DNA of 60,915 nt from Myxococcota bacterium (GCA_028278345.1 JANQEL010000234.1:1-60915); one strand, 5' to 3'. Positions 35,701 to 43,832 are shown, counted from the stretch's first letter. A program made the numbers and translations. The notes: generated from the letters alone by a model not told the origin.

Positions 35701-36634
35701 TCCCCGGGCTGTTGTTGGCCGGGCTCACTTCGCCCGCAACGAGATCGATCGCCGACGCGATGCCGACATCGATGTTCGCGCTCGTGCCGGTCACGTTGAC
35801 CACGATGGCGGGCGGTACCATGAGCACAGGCGGGGTCGTGTCGACGATGCTCACCCATTGGGGCACCTCCACCTCGGCACCCGTGGCGTCGCGCACCATC
35901 CACGTGAGCAGGTTCAACCCCACCGGAAGACCCGCCCCCGGCATATCGTTGCTGATCGTGATCGGTGCTGTACCCCCACTGATCGTCGGCGCATCGGGAT
36001 TGACCTGGGTGAGCGTCCCGGTGGCTTCGACCGTGAGGATGCGGGGGATCTCGACCTGCAGCGGATCGCCCGGCGGTTCGACATCCGGGCCGCCGTCGTC
36101 GAGCTCGTCCGTGCGATCGCGCCACTCGACGATCGCGGCGAGCATCTCGAGGCTGTCGTCCATGCAGTTCGACCAGCACTCGTGGCGATCGCGCGAGAGG
36201 CGCTCGACGAGCACCGAATCGCCCGGCTCCTCGAAGTGGACGAGGCTCTGGAACGACACGGTGCGCCAGGCATCCTCGTGATCGCTCGCGGCGAAGGCGG
36301 GAATGCCGACGACGCCGCCGTCATGGCAGGTCGCGCAGCGCTCGCGTAGCAGCGGAAACATCTCGGTCTCGAAGGCCGCGACCTCGTTCGCCTGGCCGGA
36401 GGCGATCTCGTCCGGGCTGGCTCCAGGCGCGCTGGGATCCGACGTCCCGCCGCCGTACTCACCGCAGCCGAGGGAAAAGGCGAGGAGCAGGAAGGTCAGC
36501 GCGAAGCGCGCGCGCTGCTTCTTGCCGGCCCGCGAAGCGCGGTTGCCAGCCGGTGTCTCGGCGGTGCGATCCGCCTCGGGGCGCGCGTTGCGCTCCTGGA
36601 TGCGTTCGGCGCCCTCCGTCCGTTCCTGCAGCAT
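32795..36634 (-). CDS. Large DUF1592/DUF1588-type c-heme lipoprotein with HYR repeats
   Basis: About 1279 residues. A lipoprotein signal ends in LLLAFSLGCGEYG, giving an anchored periplasmic or surface protein. The order is: a c-heme motif RCATCHDGG near residue 100; about six HYR/Ig-like repeats of ~80 residues (each ending like VxWTxxDxxGN then TQxxTV) from about 180 to 640; a second heme motif CSNCHGSD; then the DUF1587/1592/1588/1585 blocks with the third motif CASCHIPFINPVGFP near the C-terminus and a final HYYRFEKRRM segment. Such proteins are common in planctomycetes and myxobacteria-like groups and have no proven function. Start uncertain: ATG at 36634, with a GTG further upstream. 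Confidence 0.85.
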   Translation of the reverse strand: MLQERTEGAERIQERNARPEADRTAETPAGNRASRAGKKQRARFALTFLLLAFSLGCGEYGGGTSDPSAPGASPDEIASGQANEVAAFETEMFPLLRERCATCHDGGVVGIPAFAASDHEDAWRTVSFQSLVHFEEPGDSVLVERLSRDRHECWSNCMDDSLEMLAAIVEWRDRTDELDDGGPDVEPPGDPLQVEIPRILTVEATGTLTQVNPDAPTISGGTAPITISNDMPGAGLPVGLNLLTWMVRDATGAEVEVPQWVSIVDTTPPVLMVPPAIVVNVTGTSANIDVGIASAIDLVAGEVSPANNSPGTFPIGTTNVHWYATDDFFNTATGVQMVTVNQVSAGELMIVAPAMVSREAAAPLTLATIGNPTVTGGTPPYDVSHDASFSGFPVGNSVVNWTVRDANGDTSMATQQINIYDTTAPTINAPGDRTVDAEGDRTQVVLGNPMADDIADPTLTITHDAPAMGFEVGVTTVIWTARDDSGNTATDTQRITVNPTALAINAPSDRTAEATGATTAPSLGSANASGGTPPLTITDDAPSGGFSVGTHTVTWTVTDNVGQTATDTQTVTIEDTTPPVLTLPNDINLESATVPVSVNLGTAQAADLSGSNVTITNDAAGGFYYGTTDVVWTATDASGNRAQGTQRVTVSETGSIEGDPVAGAASYSANCSNCHGSDPATNIANIANGTTVAGIEHALNEVTQMGGLTGLLSQPQTIADLAAYIDEAVNVTPPPTETCEIDEDPMQAITLQRLSKLQYENTVRDLLHMQMSSSTADAIMGELESLIAQIPDDMSLGGFANFDQSVSASHVEGWFNVAWTLAGEVTESSSRLIDFVGSSCATNSGDTACRQNFIESFGERALRHPLSTEEVNFYMATSDYRDLITQLLMAPAFLNHEQYRGDLDPFDSDRTELSAYELASKLSYHFWQSMPDQALFDAAANGDIDNDFDAVVEQVFNDPRTRDGMRAFYGAWLRVDEIRQFDPTVPERANFLAADYGFGTQLPTNLDLVAYREAAIDEVLALTDYETFVRDGDLADLFTSNESYATDANLAQAYGVSPWLGGSNPPVPFPASQPRAGVLTRAALQMYGEFRTNPVMKGARIRTKILCDELVASPDNTMVPDEAVIHDTFSTRELYTAITEIPGTACASCHIPFINPVGFPSENYDAMGRFRTEEILFDEDGDEFYRAVIDTATTPLLTQSETDTVDDAVGLSSLVANHEKTSECFARHYYRFEKRRMEVDSTDSCEVNALEAALETDGLQGMLKAAALLPEFKLRTMSN

Positions 36635-37233
36635 TCCGTTTTGCACCACGCTCACCGTTTCCCTTGCGACCGATCTGGCTCGGGGCCCGTGTTCGAGGAC
36701 CACGACTGGATTCGGAAATGGGATTCGGCCCTCCCCTGAACCCGAAGCATGACGACCGTCACAAAATCACGGTGGGCGAAGAAAATTGGGGAGGAGAATT
36801 CGTGGCAAAGGCCGCCGCCTGCCTACGACGCCTTGTCGGTTTCACGCACGAAATCGATGAGGCCTGCACGTGTCTCCCCCCAGAGACCAATGGATTGAGG
36901 CTTGATGCCGATGGCCGGGCGGGTGAACACCCGAGCCTTCGGATTTTTCTCTTGATTCAATGTCGATTGGAGCCGGTTCGCGGACCGCGATGACCGGCCT
37001 GTCGACCGCAGGGCAGTGAACGTTGGTGTTGCCATGAACGTCCGGGATGGCGCCTTGCGGCCGTGGCGAGGACTGCCACGCGAAACCGCGAACCCAACTG
37101 CGAATGCCTGGGTACCCACTCATGCCGGCTGTGTGGGCACTCTGGAATTCGCGGACGTTGCGGTCGTTGAACCCGCATTCTTACTTGCGGTTCACTTGCG
37201 CATCCGTTTTAACCCGAACTTCGTGAAAACGCA

Positions 37234-37259
37234 CGAAAAGCCTGAAATCAGGCGTTTCG
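37234..37259. terminator. 26-base hairpin in the large intergenic gap
   Basis: CGAAA pairs with TTTCG and, after one mismatch, GCCTG pairs with CAGGC around an AAAT loop. Ten of eleven possible pairs form. Neither side is followed by a clean T-run, so it may be a weak bidirectional terminator or part of a structured RNA. Confidence 0.35.
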
Positions 37260-37480
37260 GGCCATTTTGCGCAATCGTTTCGAGTCAGCGTTTGATTTGC
37301 TGAACGCGCGTTCGAGAGCCGTGGCGACGGGTCACAACGCGCACGGTCGGAAGCGCCTCGGGGGACACGCCGCGCAGGCGCGACGTGCAACACCGGCCGA
37401 AAACTCCCGGGATACCGTGATTCCCCCGGTCGACGATTCGTCAACTCGGGATGGCCACGGAGAGGCGGCCTCGGGAAAAC

Positions 37481-37501
37481 GCCGGGCTCTGGGAGCCCGG
37501 C
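37481..37501. terminator. Perfect 9-bp GC-rich hairpin upstream of the epoxide hydrolase-like gene
   Basis: GCCGGGCTC and GAGCCCGGC are exact complements around a 3-base loop. Read on the minus strand the stem is followed by GTTTTCC, which resembles an intrinsic terminator for leftward transcripts. Read on the plus strand it lies in the leader of the next gene, 76 bp before its ATG. Confidence 0.4.
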
Positions 37502-37577
37502 CCGGCGGCGGACGCGGCGAGTTCGCCCGGGCAGCGCGGGGCGCTAGTTTCGAGCGCCGCCACTGGAGGGCCCACCC

Positions 37578-37952
37578 ATGAGCAACCCGGAAAACGAAAC
37601 CATCATCCGAAATTTCATCGAAGCCTGGTCGCGCCTCGACGCCGACGAGCTGGCCGAGTACTTCACCGACGACGGCGTCTACTACAACATGCCCGCGGCC
37701 CCCGTCTCGGGGAAGGAGGCCGTTCGCGGCTTCATCGCCGGCTTCATCGGCCCGTGGACCGAGACCACCTGGGACGTCCTCAATCTCTTCTCCGCGGGCG
37801 ACGTCGTCTTCGCCGAACGCCTCGACCGCACGAAGGCCGGTGACAAGAGCGTCGAGCTGCCCTGTGCCGGCGTCTTCGAGATGGAAGGCGGCAAGATCAA
37901 GGTGTGGCGCGACTACTTCGACATGGGCACCTACGCCAAGGGCATGAGCTGA
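37578..37952 (+). CDS. Limonene-1,2-epoxide hydrolase-like SnoaL/NTF2-fold protein
   Basis: A 124-residue cone-fold protein. The catalytic pattern of limonene epoxide hydrolase can be traced: Tyr and Asn in VYYNMP, the Arg-x-Asp pair in ERLDRT, and the second Asp in WRDYFDM. Full retention of these residues makes an epoxide hydrolase role more likely than a generic SnoaL protein, though the substrate is unknown. The ATG has GGAGGG upstream. It sits 4 bp before the haloalkane dehalogenase gene, suggesting joint catabolism of a halogenated or epoxidised compound. Confidence 0.8.
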   Translation: MSNPENETIIRNFIEAWSRLDADELAEYFTDDGVYYNMPAAPVSGKEAVRGFIAGFIGPWTETTWDVLNLFSAGDVVFAERLDRTKAGDKSVELPCAGVFEMEGGKIKVWRDYFDMGTYAKGMS

Positions 37953-37956
37953 GCGG

Positions 37957-38916
37957 ATGACCGACTTCATCCGGACTCCCGACGAGAATTTCGCCGACCT
38001 CGCGGGCTTTCCCTACGAACCCCGCTACCACGCGTGGCAGGACCTTCGGATCCACTACGTCGATGAAGGACCGAGGGATGCGCCCGTCGCGCTGCTGCTC
38101 CACGGCATGCCGACCTGGTCGTACCTCTATCGCGACATGATTCCGCCGCTACTCGAGGCGGGCTTTCGCTGCGTGGCCCCCGACCATGCCGGCTTCGGGC
38201 GCTCGGACAAACCGCGCGACATCCACTGGTATACCATCGCGCGTCACACCGAGATCCTCTCGAGCGTGATCCGCGCTCTCGACCTGCAGGACGTGACCCT
38301 CTTCTGCCAGGACTGGGGCGGACCGACCGGCCTCGCCCAGGCGGCCATGATGCCCGAGCGCTTCGAGCGCCTCGTCATCATGAACACCTGGTTGCATCAC
38401 CCCGAGTACGAGTACTCGGAGGGGATCAAGAACTGGATCAAGATGTGGATCGACGACGGTGTCTTCGTACGTGAGTGCCCCGACGTCGGGTTGATCCCAC
38501 TCCTGAGTCGCGGCGCGATCGGCCCCGACGTGATGATGCCCGCAGTGGTTTCGGGAACACCGCCCGAACTGAGCGGCCGCGAAGCCGACGACTACTACGC
38601 CTACAGCGCTCCCTACCGCGGTCTGGGTGACGACGCCTTGAACAGCTTCCGCCGCTTCCCGCTGTCGATTCCCTACCACGACCCTGACAATGGCAATGGC
38701 GCCGCGCAGACACTCCACTACCGCACGCTGCTCGCTTCAGGCTTGCCTACGAACTTCATCTGGGGCTGCGCGGACGGCGTGTTCGTCGAAGCCTGGGGCC
38801 GCCAGTGGGCAGAGCAGATGAACGCGAGCTTCGACCCGATCCCCGAAGCGTCGCACTTCCTGCAGGAGAGCCACGGCGAGCAGATCGTCGAGACCTTCTT
38901 GAAGCGTCGCGGCTAG
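37957..38916 (+). CDS. Haloalkane dehalogenase (alpha/beta hydrolase, HLD-I-like)
   Basis: A 319-residue alpha/beta hydrolase. HGMPTWSYLYRDMIPPL is the oxyanion-side segment, and LFCQDWGGPTG carries the nucleophilic Asp followed by the halide-binding Trp. GCADGVF supplies a likely acidic residue, and ASHFLQE the catalytic His. The order and spacing match DhlA-like haloalkane dehalogenases, which turn a carbon-halogen bond into an alcohol. Epoxide hydrolases share the fold, so activity must be tested. It is coupled to the upstream epoxide hydrolase-like gene (4-bp gap) and ends in a 3-bp overlap with the convergent SDR. Confidence 0.85.
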   Translation: MTDFIRTPDENFADLAGFPYEPRYHAWQDLRIHYVDEGPRDAPVALLLHGMPTWSYLYRDMIPPLLEAGFRCVAPDHAGFGRSDKPRDIHWYTIARHTEILSSVIRALDLQDVTLFCQDWGGPTGLAQAAMMPERFERLVIMNTWLHHPEYEYSEGIKNWIKMWIDDGVFVRECPDVGLIPLLSRGAIGPDVMMPAVVSGTPPELSGREADDYYAYSAPYRGLGDDALNSFRRFPLSIPYHDPDNGNGAAQTLHYRTLLASGLPTNFIWGCADGVFVEAWGRQWAEQMNASFDPIPEASHFLQESHGEQIVETFLKRRG

Positions 38917-39677
38917 TGGTTCCACCAGGCCAGATCCGAGAAGGCGCGCACGTCCAGCTCGTGGGTCCAGACGGATCGGTGTTGATGGGCGATGTGGAAG
39001 TAGGTCTCGGCGAGTTCTGACGGCACGAGCAGGCCGTCGTGCTCGAGGCCGCGCGCTTCGCGGAGCTTCTGGAAGTTCTCTTCGCCGAGCATCTTGCCCA
39101 GGGTGTCCGGAGCGTCGACCGCGCCATCGATCAGGATGTGGGCCACGTGGATGCCTTTCGGCGCGAACTCGGCGTTCAGGGTCTGACACAGCATGCGGCG
39201 TCCACCCATCGCGGCGGCGTGCGAGTGTTGCCCCTTGTTGCCGCGCACGGCGGCGGTGGCCGACGTCACGAGCAACGTGCCCTTGCCGCGTTCTTCCATG
39301 CGCGGGAAGACCGACTGCGCGACGCGGAAGAGCGCGAAGCAGGCAAGCCGCCAGCCCATTTCGAACTGTTTGTAGGAGGTGTTCGCGAGGGCGCGATCGC
39401 CGATCTGTGCACCCAGGTTGAAGACGACGACCTCGATCGGGCCGATGCTCGCCTCGATTTCGGCGACGCGGTCTTCGATCGCATCCTCTTCGACCGCGTT
39501 CAGCATGAAGCCGGTGGCGCGACCGCCCTCCGCTTCGATGTCACTCACGAGGCGATCGAGGCCTTCCTTGTCGCTGCGCCGGCAGAGCACGGCGTGATAG
39601 CCGCCCTTCGCGAAACGCTTGCCGACGTTTCCCCCGATCCCCGCTCCCGCACCAATCACCAGACAAACAGGCTCCAT
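38913..39677 (-). CDS. SDR family protein with His replacing the catalytic Tyr
   Basis: A 254-residue Rossmann protein. VIGAGAGIGGNVGKRF is an off-consensus glycine motif (GAGAGIGG) and FNLGAQ replaces NNAG. In the active-site block TSATAAVRGNKGQHSHAAAMGG the Tyr position is His and the Lys position Met. This resembles a known classical-SDR subgroup with His at the Tyr site, so the protein may be a poor or altered oxidoreductase. It is convergent with the dehalogenase gene and no partner gene is coupled to it. Confidence 0.83.
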   Translation of the reverse strand: MEPVCLVIGAGAGIGGNVGKRFAKGGYHAVLCRRSDKEGLDRLVSDIEAEGGRATGFMLNAVEEDAIEDRVAEIEASIGPIEVVVFNLGAQIGDRALANTSYKQFEMGWRLACFALFRVAQSVFPRMEERGKGTLLVTSATAAVRGNKGQHSHAAAMGGRRMLCQTLNAEFAPKGIHVAHILIDGAVDAPDTLGKMLGEENFQKLREARGLEHDGLLVPSELAETYFHIAHQHRSVWTHELDVRAFSDLAWWNH

Positions 39678-39743
39678 GGTCTTCCCTCGCCTCCCTTGTT
39701 TCGGCTCCTGAGCGCGTCGGAGCAGCTTAGGAAACCCGGGCGA

Positions 39744-40517
39744 TCAGCGCTTCGGCGCGATGGCGCCGCTCTGGCTCGCCGTCGCGAGGAGCGTGCCTTC
39801 CCGGGTGAAGACGTGGGCCTCCCCGTGGAAGAAGCCCGAGGCGAGCCCGTGGATTCGCGCGTCGAGCAGATACCAGCTCGAAGTCTCGAGGGTGTGGATG
39901 CGCAGCGTATTGTCGAGGCTGCTCGAGCCGCGGGTCACGGGGATCGCACCGGGAAGGAAATCCGAGAGGATCGCGATCATGCCCGCGGTGGCGGGTTCGT
40001 CGTCCCTCCAGCGGATCCACATGGGCGCGTGCCCTTCGTGCTCGCCCTGCCCCGACGGCACGTAGCGACGCTCGATCCGCGCGTGGAGGTCGTCCGGACC
40101 GGCGTCGTAGCTGTCGTCGATGGGGCAGTCTTCCGGCGGCGGCACTTCGGACATCGTGACATAGGGCACGACGGGCTGGCCCTTGCGTGCACCGAGGGCG
40201 GCGTTCACCGTGATGATCTCGCGATCTGCGACGCGGCTCACCACCCGTGCCTGACTCGTACTGTTTCCGGCAACGCGCACGTCGACTTCGATGTCGACCT
40301 GCGAATCGGGTTGCGCGAACGAGAGGTATTGCGCGGTCGCCCAGATGAGCGGGCGCTCGGTCACGGCTTCGAGGGCCATCACCGCCGAGCCGAGACCGAC
40401 GCCGCCCATCATGAACATGCGGCCATGCGGACCGACGGAATGGGCACTGCCCACATCGAGTCGAAAGCGGTTGGGGTCATCGGTTGCGGCGGGGGCATAG
40501 AACGGTGCGTTGCTCAT
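39744..40517 (-). CDS. Acyl-CoA thioesterase-like protein (double hotdog)
   Basis: A 257-residue protein with two hotdog-like halves. MFMMGGVGLGSAVMALEAVTE is the N-terminal helix region, WATAQYLSFAQPDSQVDIEV the first strand set, and SSLDNTLRIHTLETSSWYLLDARIHG the second active-site block of TesB-like thioesterases. It would hydrolyse acyl-CoA esters. The ATG at 40517 is the only sensible start, although no strong ribosome-binding site is visible. It lies 32 bp after the MFS gene. Confidence 0.85.
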   Translation of the reverse strand: MSNAPFYAPAATDDPNRFRLDVGSAHSVGPHGRMFMMGGVGLGSAVMALEAVTERPLIWATAQYLSFAQPDSQVDIEVDVRVAGNSTSQARVVSRVADREIITVNAALGARKGQPVVPYVTMSEVPPPEDCPIDDSYDAGPDDLHARIERRYVPSGQGEHEGHAPMWIRWRDDEPATAGMIAILSDFLPGAIPVTRGSSSLDNTLRIHTLETSSWYLLDARIHGLASGFFHGEAHVFTREGTLLATASQSGAIAPKR

Positions 40518-40549
40518 GGATGGTCGATTCGAGAAAAGGGGTTGGAGTA

Positions 40550-41713
40550 TCAGCGCAGCCCGGGATGTCGGGGTGCGACGACGAAGCGAAGAATCGAGAA
40601 GGCGACGAGCGCGAACACGCCGGCAGTGACGAACGCGGCGCTGTAGTCGACCAGGCTCACCAGCATGCCGAAGGTGGGGCCGATCAGCGCGTTCGCGATG
40701 TCGAAGAAGCTCGTGTAGGTCGCCATCGCCGAGCCGCGTTCGCGCGGCGATACGCCATCCACCGCGATCGCGATGAACGAGGGCGATTGCAGCGAGAGCC
40801 CGGCCGCGAGCAGCGCCGCCCCGAAGAAGAGGCCGAGCGGCGCGCTCCATCCGGCAACCACGAAGGCGGCGAAGGCCGTGAGCGCCAGCGCCATCGACCC
40901 CGCGCGAACGGGGCCGAGCCGATCGGGCACACTGCCGAACACGATGCGCACGATTACGATCGTGATCGACGATGTCAGGAAGACCAGCCCCACGTCGGAA
41001 AGCCCCACCTCGCGCCCGTACAGCGGGAGGAACATCAAGAAGCCATTGAAGGAGAAGACCCCGAACAGGCTGCACGCTCCGGGCCAGATCGCGTTGGGAT
41101 GGATCAAGGGGCCGGGCTCGCCGTGTGGATCCCCCGGGCGATGCGCGAGCCCCATCGCGATGAACGAGGCAGACCCCTTGACGACGGCCACCAGCGCGAA
41201 GAGCTGTGAATAGGTGAGCGTTTCCAGTAACGCCTCGCCGGCCAGCGGCCCGAGCCCCATGCCGACGTGAAACGACACGAGCACATAGCCCGCTGCCTCA
41301 CTGCGCCGCGATTCGGGTGCGAGTTCGACCGAGAGCATCGTCGCGCCGGTGATCATCGCAGCGCCACCGGCGCCGAGGACGAGGCGCGCGGCGATGGCCC
41401 CTTCGACCGAACTGCTGAGTGACAACAGGGCGAGCGCGATCGCACCGAGGATCGAACCCGCCACGAGCACGCGCCGCGCGCCGCGCCGATCGCCCATGCG
41501 CCCGAAGGCCATCCGGGTGAAGAGCGCGGAGATCGCAAGCGAGCCCATCACGATGCCCGCGGTGAGCTCGGTGCCCGAGAGTTCGTCGACGACGTAGCGC
41601 GGAAGCAACGCGTTGAGCGCACCGGTGCCCAGGTAGAAGACGCTGGCGGCGGCGAGCAGCGTCCAGAACTCGCGGGTCAGCAGGGGTTCGGATGTGGATT
41701 CGGAAGTCGTCAT
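40550..41713 (-). CDS. MFS transporter
   Basis: A 387-residue 12-helix major facilitator. FGRMGDRRGARRVLVAGS is motif A between helices 2 and 3, and GSVPDRLGPVRAGSM is its second-half counterpart. The substrate is unknown. The ATG at 41713 (MTTSES) gives the usual short cytoplasmic N-terminus. An earlier start would add 14 unlikely residues. Confidence 0.87.
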   Translation of the reverse strand: MTTSESTSEPLLTREFWTLLAAASVFYLGTGALNALLPRYVVDELSGTELTAGIVMGSLAISALFTRMAFGRMGDRRGARRVLVAGSILGAIALALLSLSSSVEGAIAARLVLGAGGAAMITGATMLSVELAPESRRSEAAGYVLVSFHVGMGLGPLAGEALLETLTYSQLFALVAVVKGSASFIAMGLAHRPGDPHGEPGPLIHPNAIWPGACSLFGVFSFNGFLMFLPLYGREVGLSDVGLVFLTSSITIVIVRIVFGSVPDRLGPVRAGSMALALTAFAAFVVAGWSAPLGLFFGAALLAAGLSLQSPSFIAIAVDGVSPRERGSAMATYTSFFDIANALIGPTFGMLVSLVDYSAAFVTAGVFALVAFSILRFVVAPRHPGLR

Positions 41714-41826
41714 GTTTCGGGGAAGGCGCGGGACTCTAACCCAGACCGAGCTCACCAGAGGCTCGACGGCCAGACGCGAAAGGCCGAAGGCGGTATCTTC
41801 AACAGTCCGTGAGCGAGGGGATCGCG

Positions 41827-42240
41827 ATGGCGGTGCAGTTCAATCACACCCTCATCTACTGTCGGGACCAGAAGAGGAGTTCGGCCTTCATGGCCGAGAT
41901 CCTCGGTCTCGCCGATCCGCACCCCTTCAGCGTCTTCATGTGCGTCGACACCGAAAACGGGGTGTCCCTCGACTTCATCGAGGCGGGCGAGAACGCCCAG
42001 ATCACGCCACAACACTACGCCTTCCTGATCAGCGAAGAGGAGTTCGACGAGATCTTCGCCCGAATCGAAGCGAAGGGGCTCGACTATTGGGCGGACCCCT
42101 TCTTGAGCAAGAAAGCTGAGATCAACCGCAACGACGGCGGGCGCGGGGTCTACTTCCATGATCCCGATGGACACCTGCTGGAGGTGCTGACGCGTCCATA
42201 TGGGAGTGGTGGATTTGAAGGAACGAAGCAACCTGAGTAG
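41827..42240 (+). CDS. VOC family protein
   Basis: A 137-residue single VOC-domain protein (glyoxalase/bleomycin-resistance fold). FNHTLIYCRDQKRSSAF opens the domain, and RGVYFHDPDGHLLEVLT closes it with the Glu metal ligand. Function unknown. The ATG at 41827 has AGGGG 7 bases upstream and is preferred over a GTG 18 bases earlier. The end overlaps the start of the next lipoprotein gene. Confidence 0.85.
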   Translation: MAVQFNHTLIYCRDQKRSSAFMAEILGLADPHPFSVFMCVDTENGVSLDFIEAGENAQITPQHYAFLISEEEFDEIFARIEAKGLDYWADPFLSKKAEINRNDGGRGVYFHDPDGHLLEVLTRPYGSGGFEGTKQPE

Positions 42241-42892
42241 GAGATGGGTGGCGGGGATGGCGTCACTCGGATGGATCGCGCTGGTTCTCGTGGCCTGCGC
42301 GACGCCGGAGCCCTCTTCCTCCTGGAACGTGCGGCGTGCCGAGCAGCTGCGAGCCGACGGCAAGTTCGAGGAGGCCCTTCGCTTCACCGATCGCCAGATC
42401 GCGATCGGGCACACGGTTCCGTCACCTGAACTCGCGGTGCTCCACACCTCGCTGCTGAACGACGTTGGGCGCAACGTCGAGGCGGAGGCGTACGCAGAGT
42501 TCATCACCCGCTACTTCGGTGGCGAAGAGACGCATCGACCCAACCAGACGCTCGAGAAGATCGACTGCGATGCCCACCAGGCGGGCCTGAACCTGATTCA
42601 CTCGTGGGCGACGCCGAGGACGGGCCGCCGCGAGATCGGCGTGATCATCGCGACGTTCGAGATCAACAAGGAAGGAAAGATCGGTTCCCTCGTCATCGAG
42701 AGCGCGCGAGACGCGGCCTCGGCCTGGGGCGCGATCGATTCGATTGCACGGGCGCGCGTCCACGACCGCCGCTTCGAATCGATGCTCGAAGATCACCCCG
42801 ATCGCTTCCCTCTGAAGGTCTGCTTGAACCGGAACTTCGATCCCAACCGCGACCCGGGGCTGGGCGGCAGCACGATCCGCGGCAACTACTGA
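42200..42892 (+). CDS. Lipoprotein with a TonB C-terminal-like domain
   Basis: About 230 residues. A lipoprotein signal ends in IALVLVACATP (lipobox LVAC). A helical region with one TPR-like hairpin follows (RRAEQLRADGKFEEALRF), then a C-terminal domain with IGVIIATFEINKEGKIG and later ARARVHDRRF, which looks like the TonB C-terminal fold seen in energy-transducer-like proteins. No TonB-dependent receptor or ExbBD is nearby. The start is uncertain: ATG at 42200, GTG at 42209 or ATG at 42257 all leave a usable signal. Not recognised at gene level. Confidence 0.65.
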   Translation: MGVVDLKERSNLSRRWVAGMASLGWIALVLVACATPEPSSSWNVRRAEQLRADGKFEEALRFTDRQIAIGHTVPSPELAVLHTSLLNDVGRNVEAEAYAEFITRYFGGEETHRPNQTLEKIDCDAHQAGLNLIHSWATPRTGRREIGVIIATFEINKEGKIGSLVIESARDAASAWGAIDSIARARVHDRRFESMLEDHPDRFPLKVCLNRNFDPNRDPGLGGSTIRGNY

Positions 42893-42951
42893 GTCAGCAA
42901 CTCGCTAGCGATCCGCTTCTCTGGCCTCGATGAGCGCGAGAACCAGGCGCG

Positions 42952-43473
42952 TCAACACGGTCGATCCCCACTTCCGAAGGCTTCATGGAAGTGGATCGGC
43001 CCGCTGGGAAGCTCGCCATCGAGCAGCTTCACCATGAAGTACTCCGCCGGTTCACCGGGCGGGACGTTTTCGGGAGAGACCGCGAACCCGAAGCGCGTGT
43101 AGTAGGCCGGGTCGCCGGTCAGGATGCAGCCACTTGCGCCCAGGTCGGAGATGGCTCGAAGTCCCGCTCGAACGAGGGCCGAGCCGACGCCACGCCCCTG
43201 GTGGTCGGGGAGGACCGCGACCGGGCCCAGCGCGAACCATCCGGTGGCACCGCCGGATGCGCGCGCAGGCGACAACGCAACCTGTCCCACGACCTCAGCG
43301 CCGAGTACGGCGACGAGTGAGACCGCCAGGGCGTTCTCCGCTCGAAGCATTTCGACGAGTTCGGCTTCGTCGCCATCGGCGTACGGCTTGCCCGCGAAGG
43401 CCGAATCGATGATCTGGCCGATGACTTCGATGTCGCTCGGACGTTCGCGGCGGATCTCGACTTCGGACGTCAT
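42952..43473 (-). CDS. GNAT N-acetyltransferase (YhbS-like)
   Basis: A 173-residue GNAT. The acetyl-CoA loop is seen in VLPDHQGRGVGSALVRAGL (Q/RxxGxG/A), and GDPAYYTRFGFAVSPE is typical of the YhbS group. The acceptor is unknown. The ATG at 43473 is used. It lies 38 bp downstream of the MAPEG remnant on the same strand, so the two were probably one operon before the cassette array broke the MAPEG gene. Confidence 0.88.
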   Translation of the reverse strand: MTSEVEIRRERPSDIEVIGQIIDSAFAGKPYADGDEAELVEMLRAENALAVSLVAVLGAEVVGQVALSPARASGGATGWFALGPVAVLPDHQGRGVGSALVRAGLRAISDLGASGCILTGDPAYYTRFGFAVSPENVPPGEPAEYFMVKLLDGELPSGPIHFHEAFGSGDRPC

Positions 43474-43511
43474 CGTGCGACCCGGGAGGTTGATTGGAGA
43501 GGAGCGCGCGC

Positions 43512-43832
43512 TCAGATACGGGCGAGCAGCGCCCTTCCGAGGATGACCCAGAAGCCCATCAAGACGAGCGCACCCGTCACGAACACCCAAGCGAGAGATA
43601 CCAGCAGCTGGGAAACGACATCCGCCGTGTAGGCCACGAGACAGCCGACGTAGAACAACATCGGGAGTTCGAGCAGGTTCTGGTAGTTCCGCGCAATCGC
43701 CCGAACGAAATCGGGCTCCTCGTTGTCGCCCTCGCGGAAGAGCCCGTAGTACTTCTCGGGAAGCCTTCCGGTGGTGAGTCCGCCGATCCGCAGGATGCCA
43801 AGGGCTAGGTCTGCGAACGGGAAGTACGCGTC
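43512..43832 (-). pseudogene. MAPEG family fragment, 5' end lost at the cassette array border
   Basis: In the frame offset from the adjoining small gene the sequence reads DAYFPFADLALGILRIGG, then LPEKYYGLFREGDN, IARNYQNLLELPMLFYVGC and LVSLAWVFVTGALVL. These are helices 2-4 of a MAPEG-type membrane protein (NYQNLLELPMLFY is the family's core). The first helix and any ATG/GTG/TTG start are missing; the frame runs on upstream only as an antiphase of the leftmost cassette gene. I read this as a chromosomal gene truncated where the integron array ends. Confidence 0.65.

Larger units (their letters stand above)
36635..37577. other. 943-bp region without a convincing gene
   Basis: Short open frames occur on both strands but none has a ribosome-binding site, family resemblance or the codon pattern of neighbouring genes. 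The region separates the divergently transcribed DUF1592 gene and the epoxide hydrolase-like gene, so it must hold both promoters. Two strong hairpins are listed separately. A stretch of lower GC lies around 36740-37280. A small RNA cannot be excluded. Confidence 0.5.

Noticed and set aside
36700..37577. Small frames in the non-coding gap as genes
   Set aside because: They lack ribosome-binding sites, are unusually rich in Arg/Pro, and overlap each other on both strands.
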